Assembly: GCA_003024785.1 (NCBI GenBank) | Contig: PUQB01000590.1 | Coordinates: forward strand, 48,465 to 112,464 | Reading direction: 5' to 3' | Length of the DNA stretch: 64,000 nucleotides | Source of the DNA: Selaginella tamariscina | Lineage: Eukaryota > Streptophyta > Lycopodiopsida > Selaginellales > Selaginellaceae | In this document: piece after piece, positions 24,402 to 35,142 of the stretch | Numbering within the stretch: the stretch's first letter is position 1 | Layout of the letters: each line of letters starts with the position of its first letter | The notes under the pieces: model-generated | What the model was told of the DNA's origin: nothing | Seen by the model: the letters and a program-made list of their open reading frames with translations, nothing else | Database searches by the model: none | Position numbers and translations under genes: made by a program

Positions 24402-27375
24402 ATGTGCAGGACAATATGTTTAATACTGGAGATAAAGTATTTTTCGGAACAACGAGATAGTTGGCATGGAACTGTGGAAGTTCGAGATAATAATGCATCA
24501 TGTCACAATATTGCCCAAGGATCTTGTGTGTACGTATGGGTGAACACCATTTCAAGCATGTTGAGGTTCTGGAATGGAATTTGAGGAGGATTCTCCTGTA
24601 TTGTGGATTTGGATGAAGTCAAGGCTGACACAGAATATGCAGAGTCACAAACAAATAGTAGCACGAGTTTACCAGATGATGGCTTGCCTGCTGTAATGGA
24701 TGAGGTGATTCTCTTTCTTCGTGAGATTGAAGTCGGAAGAGGCATCATCACAGCTATAAATCCAATGGAAGCAGTGTCAGAAGAGAAACTAGGGTCCGAC
24801 TTCGTGGGTGTAGTTGTGACAGAGGTTTCACCTAATGGCACATTGTATCCTGGATCCCTCGTGAGGTGGCGAACATCTGAATTAAGACGGCAAGATGTTC
24901 AACATATTCTGGGTTGGATTTCAATAATAACAACCCGGAAGAACAACTCATATTTGAAGAGGTTCCTTGCATTGGTCCTATTGTAAGAAAAAGGCGATTC
25001 ATGGGTTGTAGATCTTCCCCTGCAAGTTTCAACAAGAGGGTAAAGATGGATCCTACATCTTCCGAAAGTGTTACGAGCATTTCCACGATTGACTGTTGCA
25101 AGAAGAAGTGTTGTCAGATGGCAGACCGGAATGAAATTACCCAATGTAGACATGTCTTTCGTATGCTCACCCAAAGCAAAGGCATGAGTTTGTATATGCT
25201 GCACTAACTGGGTGTATTGATGGAATGGCCTCGGACACAGGTTATCAGAGTACATCCATGGTATTTAATAAGGTGGCCATCTGCTTCAAAGCTTGGTACA
25301 GTATATACGGGATCCCAAAGACCACGTTCTACCGTCAGAGGGATGAGTGGCTAGATGGAGCGCGAACCTCAGTTCATGGGAACACTGGCTTGGTCAAAAC
25401 CCGCTCTCACATCATGGCAGCCATAGAGATACTCAAGCTTTTGTGGAAGCAAATGCAGACAGGATGCCTCACAAATGCCGAACCACAAATGCAGGGGTCA
25501 GGGAAAATCTCAAGGTTTTACCTTCAATCTACACTCAATTGAAACTGTGTGAACATGTGAACAAGTGCCTCAGTTTGATGGGGCTCCAAGCAATCTGCAC
25601 TGGTACCTTCAACAACATATGGAATACTCATTTTAAGGATGTGGAGATTGCAAAACACTCTAGCTTTTCTAAGTGTGACACTTGTACATCATTGAAGGCT
25701 GCAGAGGCTTGTGCAAAAACCTTGGTGGAGATCACTACCATTCAAAGGAAGATGGAGGCCCACATGATTGCACAACAAACTTGCCGGTCTCAGTACTATG
25801 CACACCGCATGCTTTCTGTGTCACGCCCATCAGAGTACCTGTGCTTGATCCATGACAAGATGGATCATTCAAAGAGCATTCCAAAGCTCTTTGCAACACC
25901 AAAGTGCCTTGGAAATGTCATGAAACTTCCGATTTCATTGACAGGTGTGCTAACAAATGGACAACGGTTGTGAGTCATATGGACACTTTTCACTTCCACA
26001 TTGGTCTAGCGACTCCAATTTCACTATGGGTCGTTAGCCATGTGTTTCAGAAACCTTGAAGCCCACTCACAGACAAGTCCTATCAGTGATCTCAAAGTGA
26101 AGAAACAACACCTTCAACCTTTACATAATGCTCTCATGAACACATCTGCACTTGAGGCTACTTGGGAATATGAGAGGCATTGTCAGCAACCTGCACAAAA
26201 ACAGATGGCCCTGTTGAGAATTCAGGTTCAGTGGAGGGATCTAGCTCAAATAGTGTACATGTGTCCTCAATATCAAATAAGCTTCCTCGTCATTTGCTTT
26301 TACAGATGGATAATTGTGCAGGCGAGAACAAAATAGGTAAATCATTTTACTTAAGGGTTTCTCAAGCTCATACTTACTTTTATTTTCTAGATATGTGCTA
26401 GCATACTTGTCAATGCTTGTTGCCAAGGTGTGTTTGAAACAATCACGCTCAGTTTCCTTATGATTGGTCACACTCATGAAGATATTGATGCGTTCTTCAG
26501 CAAGGTCTCCAACTCTACAAAAAGGACAAGTGCACTTACCTTACTGCATATGATGAATCTTTTTGAAAATTGCATCTCCAAAAAAAAGTTGTGCTTTGCT
26601 TGTGACTGAGGTGCCAGACTTCAAAAAATTTCTCAAGGAGTAATAAAAGAAGGGAGTGATTCTTTAGTTGGTCACCTTGTGCCGCTACAATTTTTTCTCC
26701 ATACGAGATGGTATACCTATTATGCAGTACAAGTTACGGCCATCAGAGCAGGAGTGGTTACCGAAAGAGGGGTTAATGCTCTTCAAAAGTGGAGAGGATG
26801 GAAAGCCACTTCTCCCAGAAGGACAACCAGACCCTATTCCATTGAGTGCCCAGCTCAAGGAACAAGAGGTTATTATTGATGGCATCAAAAAATATGTGGC
26901 ATGGGTTCAAAAATCGATGCCAAAGAATTTTGATAAGGCAACTGGTTACTCAGAACTATATAAGCATGTGGTCAACTATTGGGAGACTGTTGTTCGAGAG
27001 TTGGAAGGGCCTACTGTCACAAGTACAGAATTGTAACACCCTTTTTGGCCTAAAACAAGGTGGCGAGAGGAGATTGAAATGACATCACTGAGCACAGACG
27101 ACATAGAAGCCAGTAGTGATGTGGAAGTGCAAACCCCACATTTTGTTGGACAAAGGAACCAAAAACCTAAAGCATACTTTGATTGCTGCAAGGATCTTCA
27201 AAAACTAATGATGGTTCTCATTACTCCAGATGCGTCATATAATCAGCCTATTTGGATGGGTCAAATTATCGACACACCTGAAGTAATCATAAAAAATAGT
27301 ATTATTAAGGTTGCATGGTTCAAACCACAAAAAGGCGACACGAGAAGGAGAGCGAAAGATATAATGGATGCCTAG
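24402..27375 (+). CDS. DDE/RNase-H-like transposase candidate (DUF7869-like), frame-disrupted
   Basis: Pieces in neighbouring frames form a consistent order. A Tudor/BAH-like start (GDKVFFGT, then WHGTVEV, 24420-24540) is followed by an acidic segment and a CCKKKCCQ cysteine cluster (about 25092). Next come YGIPKTTFYRQ followed by VHGNTGLV (about 25300-25400), a CDTCTSLKAA zinc-binding-like motif (about 25675) and LIHDKMDHSKSIP (about 25847). LLQMDNCAGENK (about 26300) and IGHTHEDIDAFFS (about 26465) follow. The D, D and D/E-bearing blocks fit an RNase-H-fold transposase and resemble proteins with DUF7869 in other plants and animals. A C-terminal PIWMGQII...VAWFKP segment looks BAH-like. Several frame changes and possibly introns interrupt it, so this copy may not be functional. 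It is the only transposase candidate in the 14.4-kb element. Confidence 0.6.
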
Positions 27376-27984
27376 AGAAAACATGGTCTCCCAATCAAAA
27401 AGACCAGCATGTTTATAAATGTTAAATCCATTCGATATGGGTGATGTCAAGAAGCGTTGATAAAGTCACGATTAACAAAACTGCAAGGGAATGTATGTTT
27501 CTGAAGCTTAAGTAAATTACAAAATTATAATATATCATATATTTAATATTCATAATTATTATAAACTCTTTAATAATAGTACCAAATTGTATACTTAACT
27601 ATATAAATTTAAAAAATGATATGGAAGATTGACTATATTATTATAGGATTTTATATATAATTATTACTACTACAAATTTTAATTAATAATGTTATATTTA
27701 AATATTAATATTTTAATAACAACATCAATATTTATATAATGTACCTCTTATGCTTCCTTAATTGTTATATTAGGCAATATATTATATAATTTAATACATT
27801 TCTACTTTTATAATGTTATTAATTTTTGTTCAATGAATGCTATAATTTATTAAAGGTAGAAACAAAATAGAATATTCTAAAGAATATTCTCTTTTCAAAC
27901 ATATATTCTAAAGAATATTCCTTTAATATTAGAAAATGCTAATTAAATAGCTAAAATTGCTAATTATTAAGAAATGGGACTATA
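27376..27984. other. AT-rich right subterminal region of the DNA transposon
   Basis: Noncoding AT-rich DNA between the transposase-like gene and the right end. AGAATATTC motifs recur near 27868-27925, mirroring those near 13757-13790 at the left end. They are candidate subterminal binding motifs. Confidence 0.45.
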
Positions 27985-28014
27985 GCCATGCCCATTTTTA
28001 GTTACAAACTTGCA
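27985..28014 (-). repeat. Right terminal inverted repeat
   Basis: Reverse complement begins TGCAAGTTTGTAACTAAA and continues TGGGCATGG, matching the left end at 13585-13613. It is followed by TACATG. Confidence 0.75.
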
Positions 28015-28323
28015 TACATGAGCTCGCCGTGCAAAAGTCATAACCGATTCACCATCCTTTTGCTGAAGCTTCTCCAATTCCTCAATAACTTGCTCATACG
28101 ACTCAACAACTCCAAAATCACGAAGAAAGGAACTCACGAAGGACGCCCAATCCGACTTGTCAGGTGCCCCCAACTGATCAAACCACTCCCAAGTTGCAGC
28201 ATCAAAGTACACATGAACATGAGAAATCAAGGAAGCCCCCCAACCATGAGCGTGCGCAAAACGTTCATACTCTTCCAAAAAGACACGAGCATCACTACCA
28301 ACAGAAAACACATGATACAACAT
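28015..28323 (-). mobile_element. gag piece of the outer Ty3/gypsy fossil
   Basis: A capsid-type gag segment (retrotransposon gag family) with WEWFDQL, FVSSFLRDFG and VMTFARRA blocks, read leftward. It is cut by the DNA transposon at 28014, and the remaining gag sequence continues at 13584. Treated as a fossil part. Confidence 0.8.
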
Positions 28324-28360
28324 ATGGCTGGTGGAGCTTCCACACTCACCGCACCAAAAT

Positions 28361-28592
28361 TGTTAGCGTGCAAACTCAAAAGGTTATCAAACTCGCTTAG
28401 AACCAGCCAAAATTATAGAGAAACAGCTAGCCTTTATACTACTTGTGATCTCCATATCTGGCTCTCCTCCTGCGGCCTTACAAGGGCTGTCGTGATCTTC
28501 AGATCCATATAAGCAACTGTAGCCTTAAAAGGTTGACCTAAACTCTCTCCATTTTCTCTTGATCTGGCGTTCCATCTTGCAAAACTTCACGA
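28361..28592 (-). repeat. 5' LTR of the outer Ty3/gypsy element
   Basis: A 232-bp copy nearly identical to 8671-8902, followed by the CAACAT target duplication at 28593-28598. It is the 5' LTR because the element reads leftward. Confidence 0.9.
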
Positions 28593-28650
28593 CAACATAC
28601 GGATATTAGACGCAAATAACAGAGAGTGAGAGCTTAATATAAACATCCTC

Positions 28651-28842
28651 TTACCAGTTTAGATCCTTGTACACAGTAGAATCCTTTTTTAATGTCAGGA
28701 ACTTCTCCCATTGGTCGGCGGCAATTTTACGAGTTTGTTTACATTTATTATGAAATGCTAAAAAACCTACCTCTATGATGTTTGGTCCGTTTTCAGAGCG
28801 GGACTTACGAAAAAAACAGTAGGTACCAACTCCATCCTGCAA
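28651..28842 (-). CDS. Unrecognised host gene, upstream exons
   Basis: Two candidate exons read leftward: one encoding DGVGTYCFFRKSRSENGPN and one encoding KQTRKIAADQWEKFL to about 28655, where a GTAAGAG donor follows. The next acceptor in the same orientation would be near 8637, beyond the nested insertion, which suggests that the 20-kb element sits in an intron. No domain is recognised. Sequence upstream (29100-29220) is GC-richer and could be the promoter. Confidence 0.3.
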   Translation of the reverse strand: MQDGVGTYCFFRKSRSENGPNIIEVGFLAFHNKCKQTRKIAADQWEKFLTLKKDSTVYKDLNW

Positions 28843-29626
28843 AAATTAAATTATCAATATTAACAAGTTTATAATTCATAAAGGAAAAATGTAACTTTGA
28901 ATGAGATATTAAAGAAATATGCAGAATTTAAGTAAAACAATATATGGGAAATTAAGAAATATATGTCTTTCTTCATAAAGAATACAATAATAACAATAAC
29001 TTAAAAATGAAATGGTAAAGAAAAATATGCAAATTTTAAGTAACACAATGCATCGAAGACAGAAAAGTACAATACAAATGCAAATTTTAAATAAAATAAT
29101 CGCTGTCACTGCGTATCCGAAGCCAGAAGGAGCTACCTTGTGATTTCCCAGGCGCGTAATTCCAAGGCGCCACGCACGCGACGTAATCGCAACGCAACCC
29201 TAAATCCACAATTCCCGCTCAAAAAACTTGGTCTTATAAACTCTATCCAATCCTAAGCCGTCTAAAATTATTAAATCGTAACCGTCTATGAATACTAAAT
29301 CCTAGCCGTCTATTAACGTATATAAGTTATATATAACAATTCTGCTGTAAACGTAAATACATGTCTAGACATATATATTATCTTATATCGTGTCTGCGTA
29401 CATTTATATATTATCTCCAAAAATCATATATACTCCAACTGCCGCATTAGAATCGTATTATCTTGTTAGATACACTCCTCTGTATGTGTGTGTCGTGTCA
29501 TAGTATACAGCGTTTCCGAGAGAGAGACAGAGATTGCTATCGTTGATCCGTTACGGGGAAGCGTGCATAAATTTAAAAATAATAACGTTATAATAAGTTT
29601 GAATTAACTGTTGTTAGGGTATATTG

Positions 29627-32000
29627 TTAATTTACAGAATACATGTTGGAGAGCATTACATATGCAGCTCCACAGCTGGAATCTAAAGAGAGGAGATTAT
29701 CAGTGACATGGGCTCCAAGTTTGTTCTGGTTTTGGCTTTTACATGCCCCAAGTAACAGGCCCAGTCGAAAGCGTCGGGCTGAAAAAGGCATGCAATTAAC
29801 AAGCTCCCTGGCATGACTTAGATATCCAGCCCTTCCCAACAAATCCACCATGCAAGAATAATGCTGCTTCAAAGGCTCTCATTGTAATCCAAGCACATAG
29901 ACACCAGACAGCACCTCCCTGCATACACCTTACCAACACGACTACACGCAACGAGGAATGACACAAAACAAGACGTAATCCGGCATCTCAACCATCTTCA
30001 TTCTGTCAAACGTTTCCAACGCGTCCATAGTATATCCAGTTTGGGCATATGCAGCTAACATGGCACTCCACGAAACCCTTCCCTGCTCGGGCATGGTATC
30101 AAAGACTTTCCCTGCCAGATGCACGCACCCGCTTCTCGTGTATGCCGTCAACATGGCATTCCATGTAACTGCATCCCGCTTTGGCAGTGATAAAACAGCT
30201 TCTCAGCTTCCTCCGTCTGTCTGTTTTGTGCGTACGCAACCAGCATTGCATTCCAGGAACAAGAAGTTTTATGCAGCATCTCATCAAACATGCACTTGGC
30301 TTCCTCCAGATGCCCTGTTTGGGCATATGCAGAAAGAAGTGCATTCTTAGACACCTCATCTTCATCTTTCTGTGGCATTTTCTCGAACAAACTCTTCGCT
30401 TCCTCTACATCGCCAGCTTGGGCAAACGTAACAATCATCGAGTTCCAGGCAACACCATCGCGATGAGGCATCTCAAGGAAGATTTCCTTAGCCAACTCCA
30501 GCTGACCAGCTTGGAGTATTGTACACCAAGAGACCATGTCACGCTCAGGCATGTTATCAAAGAGCTCTCTAGCCATCTCCAAGTTTCCATCCTTTGCGTA
30601 TGCAGCTTAGCAATGGCATTCCATGATATGAGATTCTTCTGTGGCATCTGGTTGAAGAAACTCTCCGCTTGAGAGATGTACCCATGCTGTGCGTACGCCA
30701 TTAACATGTTGGTCCATCAACCACGTCCCTCTGAGGACTCCTCTCAAAGAGAGACTCTGCTTCTGTTAGGTGACCGTTCTCCGCATTACGCCCACTGCAT
30801 TGCTGTCCATGCAACGAGATCACGCTCCGGCATTTGATCGAACAAAACCTTGGCCTCCTCCAGATGCCCTTTTTGGGCATACGCACAGAGCATGGTGCTC
30901 CAGGAGACTGTATCCCTCTCCTTCATCCCGGAGAAAAGCTCTCTAGCCTCAGCCACATGGTTTGTGCTGTGTATATGCTGAAAGCATTGCATTTGTGGAA
31001 ACCAGGCTTCTCTGCGGCATTTCGTCGAACAACCTCTTTGCATCTTCCAAGTGCCCGTGATGGGCATTCGCAGATACCATCGTGGTCCAAGAAACGGATC
31101 CCTCTCAGGCATTCTTTCGAACGTCTCCGTTGCCATGTCCATCCTACAGAAACTCACATACACCGATAACATCGCATTCCATTGATACTAAGTCCTGTTC
31201 TGGCATTGCATTCAAGAGATTTACAGCCTGATCGACTCCAGTTGACGCAGCAAGCATGGCATTCCATGAAAACAGATCCCACTCTGGCATCTCCTGAAAG
31301 AGTTCGTTCCCGGCATTTCCTGGAAGCATGGTGTTCCACGAGATTATATCCCTTCCAGGCATCATTTTAAAAATCTCTCCAGCTTGGACATGCCTGGAGT
31401 TTAATATATAAGCACTCAGCATGGTATTCCACGATATAAGACTCGGGTGTGACATGCAGTCAAATATCTGTTGGGCTTTCTGTAGTTGCCCTTTAGCGGC
31501 AAAAGCAGAGATCATTGCGTTACAGCAGACAACGTCGACGTGAGGTATTGAATCGAATGCAGTCTTTGCGTTATCTAGATCCCCGTTTCTAATGTATGCA
31601 ACTAGCAAGGCAGTCCAGGAGACAAGATTGGGATGTTGCATACTGTCGAACAGTGCCTTGGCTTCCCGCAGATGCCCTCTTTGGCATATGCAGCAACCAT
31701 AGTAGTCAATGAAATAACGTCAGGATTTGGCATGATATCGAACAGTTGTTTTGCTTGAGTGAAATCCCTATTGCGGATGTACGCACTGAGCATGACATTC
31801 CATGAAGAGGAGGTTTTCGGAGTCGTTTTGTCGAAGATCCGACGGGCGTCCCTTGGGCTCCCACATCTGCTGTACATCTCTATGAGTTTGTTGGTGACTA
31901 TAAGGTCCCCAACGTAGTGGGCAGTAGCTTGAATCCTATTTGCCTCACTCAGATTGCTGCATTTTTGTATGAGCTCAAGGCAATGTTTTCTGTCCATCAT
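29627..32000 (-). pseudogene. S-type pentatricopeptide repeat protein, frame-disrupted
   Basis: At least fifteen PPR motifs of the 31-residue S type follow one another, with repeated phrases such as SWNTMLSAYI, AMLVAYAQ and LFDQMPERD. An N-terminal segment starts at 32000 (MMDRKHCLELIQKCSN) and an E-like C-terminal segment (HYSCMVDLLGRAGYLSHA) ends near 29627. Such proteins bind organellar RNA and often direct C-to-U editing; no DYW domain is seen. The reading frame changes near 31640, 31170, 30800, 30700, 30590, 30150 and 29900, so it is a pseudogene or a gene damaged by assembly indels. It looks intronless, as most plant PPR genes are. The rest of 28850-29600 shows no gene. Confidence 0.8.
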
Positions 32001-32004
32001 ACCT

Positions 32005-32006
<2 letters not shown>

Positions 32007-32054
<48 letters not shown>

Positions 32055-32055
32055 C
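32007..32055. repeat. CT/CA microsatellite
   Basis: A (CT)n run followed by (CA)n just upstream of the PPR start codon; similar CT/CA tracts occur near 34070-34105. Confidence 0.85.
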
Positions 32056-32548
32056 GGCCTGTACAATTAAGTATTGTATTTACTATATGTCATGTGTCTA
32101 GTTTATTAAGTACTTGGACTAGTAGCATAACCCGAGCATTGGCCAAGGGATAGAATGAATAAGTGGGAGGAATGATTCACCCAGGAAGGATTAATAGTCA
32201 GATAATATATATTACTACAAAGGCAAACATCACGTGGATGCCAGCTAACACTATATTTTGAATTCTCTAAAACTAAAGTTTAATATTTCAAATTTGGAAA
32301 GTAAACAAAATCATTGACGCAACGCACACATGTACAGCCACAGAAAGAATATTGTTGTGTGTATATTAAACAATTGTATAAGCTTACCAAGTATGCTTAG
32401 GACAAAATGCACATCTCAAAAGCGCAAAGGAAGACCCTTCCAGAGCATCATCCTATCCTATTACGTCCGAGTATTTTCCGACGGTGTCTATGTACCATTT
32501 CCTACTTCTTTAAGTCAGAATACAATATGCGCGCGTAATCACGTACCC

Positions 32549-34073
32549 TTATTCCTGTTTCTCCAAGGTCCATACCTCCTTGCATAATGTGAGCTCCTCC
32601 TTGTCACCATCATCGTAAAGTATCTATATTACATACGGTGTGTTATGTATGCATGTTGTGCTTGCGTGATTTACACGTACCTGATGTTTTCCCAGAGCTG
32701 CATTGAAATGTACGATTCTGCCACTGTAATACCTGTTTGACAGATGACATTAAGATAAGCTAGTTATATGAATCGTAAAATCACGTACTTCTGATCGAGA
32801 GGCCACCACACTCGAACTCTATGCCCCGGCAAAGGTCCATCTTTAATGAACCCTCGTAAGCACAACATATACACACAAAAGAGAGAGAGAGAGAGAGAGA
32901 GACCTGGAGGTTGCGTGGCCGTTTTTTTACGATGTGGAAAGACCCGAGTCAACTGCATAAAGTTCATGAACAATGTACATATCCATCGTTACACGCAAAC
33001 ATACACGCGCACAGATACACACATTCACATAAGTAGCTTACCGGAAGCATTCCTCTTGCAAATGATCTTTCTCCACAGCTTTTTTGGTAAGTTTGGAGCC
33101 AAGTACACCTTTGCAACTCGCAGCCCCACATTGACACTGCTGCTCTGTACCGAATTGGATATATCTGCACAGCAGTTTACAGAGATGCGTGCGTGTGTGT
33201 GTGATAAATCAAGTAACAACCTTGTTACTTACTGGTAATCGTAAGTTACTTGCTGGCCTTTCGGAATGCTGGCGATGGCGAAAACACCAATTCTGACCTC
33301 ACCATCGCACTCCCTGGAAACACCTCCTTAGTAGGGAAAGACAAGAAGATTTACAAGTTAACCAAACCATTTACGTAGTTCTGCGTTGGGTTCGCAACAG
33401 TGATTGATGAACGAGAAATATTACCCTTGTATGTTGCGTCAATTACCACGTCGCGACTGACTTCGCACAGATAGAAATTTGTTTCCCCACATTCTTTCAT
33501 TGCCCACAATCTTTCCTCGCACATCTTGTCATCAATCACTAATCAAGGTTTAAGAAGCCTCATATATTCATAAATATACACGTGCATGTATATGTGTGTG
33601 TGCACAAACACATGCATGTCCATGTACCTTCACCGACGTACTCAATCAGAAAATCGGCTCTTGTGATGTCTTCATCCGCAAACACCCCCCATCCGCAGCC
33701 TTCTGTCTGCGGATCGTATGCAAGAATCAAAAGAGCTCACTCTGTCTATGTATACATATAAACATACATACATATATAAATCTACGTACCTCCGCAAGTT
33801 TCAGTTTCCGACCGGCAAGCTTTTGAAAAGGAAGATTTTCACAGCGACCATCACAAGCACAATCAAACGTACAGCTGGTATACAACATCCTGCGAAAGGA
33901 AAATGTATTTTCTGAGCTCTAAAACACTAGCTGCATTTACCTGCATATACAATTCGATCCACACTGTTGCAATTTGCAAGAGCATTGCATACCCTCATCT
34001 TCAGCTTTCTTTCGAGGCTTCTTGATCAAATACACGTCTGGAAATAACCACCAATAGGTTAGATCCCTCCCTC

Positions 34074-34104
<31 letters not shown>

Positions 34105-35142
34105 GACAACGACACAAAATAAAATAAAGTACTTCGTTTTATGTGAAGGAATTGAGGTGCTCTTGGGTCGTGCTTTTCCGAACGTTTGCACCAAGAAGGC
34201 GGCAGTTGAAAATCACAAGGCTCAGTCCGGAGGGGAAGCCGCTGCATCGCTACAAGCGCATCCCTAGTGACTTCTGCATTGTATCATTTGGTATCAAACA
34301 AAGAATTCAACCTGTACATTTCCAACTCACACGCACAAATGCGCACCTGGAAACCATTTATACTCTTGCTGCTGCCCCTTGCGTCTCCGAGCCACAACCC
34401 GCACTGCGATATGAACAGAACTGGCAAACCTAATCGAGCGATCCGAAGAGAATAGCTTGCGGCGAGTTGATTTTGGCGGTCTTCCTCTCTTTCTCGGGAT
34501 TGCTTCCCCGCTATCTACTGGAACCGATGGTAGATCCAAAATACTTACAATAATCGGCCTACCTGTCTTTCTCGGACTTCCGCGCTATCTACTGCTGAAT
34601 CCGGCTTCCTCGACGGCCTTCCTCTCTTTCCCGCCTCTGCTTCCACGCTATCTGCTGGAACCGATGATAGATCCGAAAAAAACTTCAAACAATCAACCTA
34701 CCTGTCTTTCTCGGCAGTTCCCGGTATTTGCTGCTGAATCCAAAGAGACCTGCTTCTGAAGAATCGACATTGGGTGCATTCGTCTATTTGCTTCCGCGCT
34801 GCTTGTCGACGATGAATCCCTGCCACGACACCTCCTCAGCGCCTTCTCAAAAGCTCCATTCACCATAGCCGCATTATCTACTACAACCAGGGAGGAACCT
34901 GAAGAGAGCTTACTGTGATTCAGCTTCGGCGGCATCATTTCTGCTTCCCCGCTGCTTGACGAAAACGAGCTCCTATTCTCGCTCGCCATAGCCATGCTAT
35001 CTACTGCTAGAACTGATGACGCATCTGACTTACAATGGTTCAACTCGGCGGGCCTGCCTCTCTTCCTCCGGATTATGATCTTCTCACTGCTTGCCGATGA
35101 CGAATCCGTGCGCAGCCCCTTGTGCACAGCCTTGCTCGCCAT
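32549..35142 (-). CDS. SET-domain histone methyltransferase, ASH1/ASHR3-like
   Basis: A multi-exon leftward gene. Exon 1 (34702-35142, MASKAVHKG) has an AT-hook (RRKRGRPAE). Two more AT-hook segments (GKRGRPSRK near 34630, RKRGRPPKS near 34490) look like duplicated exons. Then come RNVYLIKKPRKK and a cysteine-rich AWS/pre-SET (33941-34037 and 33790-33889, CSCKLQQCGSNCICR, CDGRCENLPFQ). The SET domain follows (33628-33706 TEGCGWGVFADEDI and EYVGE; 33350-33538 ETNFYLCEVSRDVVIDAT; 33238-33313 RIGVFAIASIPKGQ and TYDYQ), then post-SET CQCGAASCKG (about 33060-33160). The C-terminus is Tudor-like (VRVWWPLDQK, YYSGRIVHF, ILYDDGDKEEL), ending at 32549. ASH1-type enzymes methylate H3K36. One base seems missing near 33415, where an N-H-C-C-P-N-type motif continues in another frame. 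The order of N-terminal exons is uncertain. Confidence 0.85.

Larger units (their letters stand above)
13585..28014. mobile_element. 14.4-kb TIR DNA transposon carrying ParB/MTase-like, phosphatase-like and DDE-like genes
   Basis: The ends carry terminal inverted repeats sharing TGCA, GTTTGTAACTAAA and TGGGCATG blocks, and are flanked by TACATA (left) and TACATG (right), a likely 5-6-bp target duplication. The target is the gag region of the outer Ty3/gypsy element, whose sequence is continuous on either side, which fixes the boundaries independently. Inside are two divergent transcription units: leftward genes at 13892-18417 and a rightward transposase-like gene at 24402-27375. Palindrome arrays lie before each. 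AGAATATTC-type motifs lie near both ends (13757-13790 and 27868-27925), possible transposase-binding sites. The superfamily is not certain. The 5-6-bp duplication and large size are unlike hAT or Mutator. No capsid-like gene is visible. Confidence 0.75.
8671..28592 (-). mobile_element. Ty3/gypsy LTR retrotransposon fossil, with a DNA transposon nested inside
   Basis: The outer element is bounded by two 232-bp LTRs and by an identical 6-bp direct repeat CAACAT (8665-8670 and 28593-28598) that marks the target site. Parts read leftward in Ty3/gypsy order: gag piece (28021-28323), zinc knuckle and protease, reverse transcriptase, RNase H and integrase (13584 down to 9168). The gag region is split by a 14.4-kb DNA transposon (13585-28014). 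A TGGTGCGGTG string four bases inside the right LTR is a plausible primer-binding site. The two LTRs differ at roughly 4 percent of positions by eye, so the insertion is not recent. The coding region is broken in several places. It sits in what looks like an intron of the unrecognised host gene. Confidence 0.9.

Noticed and set aside
13585-28014. Polinton or virus-like origin for the large inner element
   Set aside because: The 5-6-bp target duplication and size recall Polintons, but no polymerase, capsid or packaging ATPase is visible and the ends are short. It is treated as a DNA transposon.
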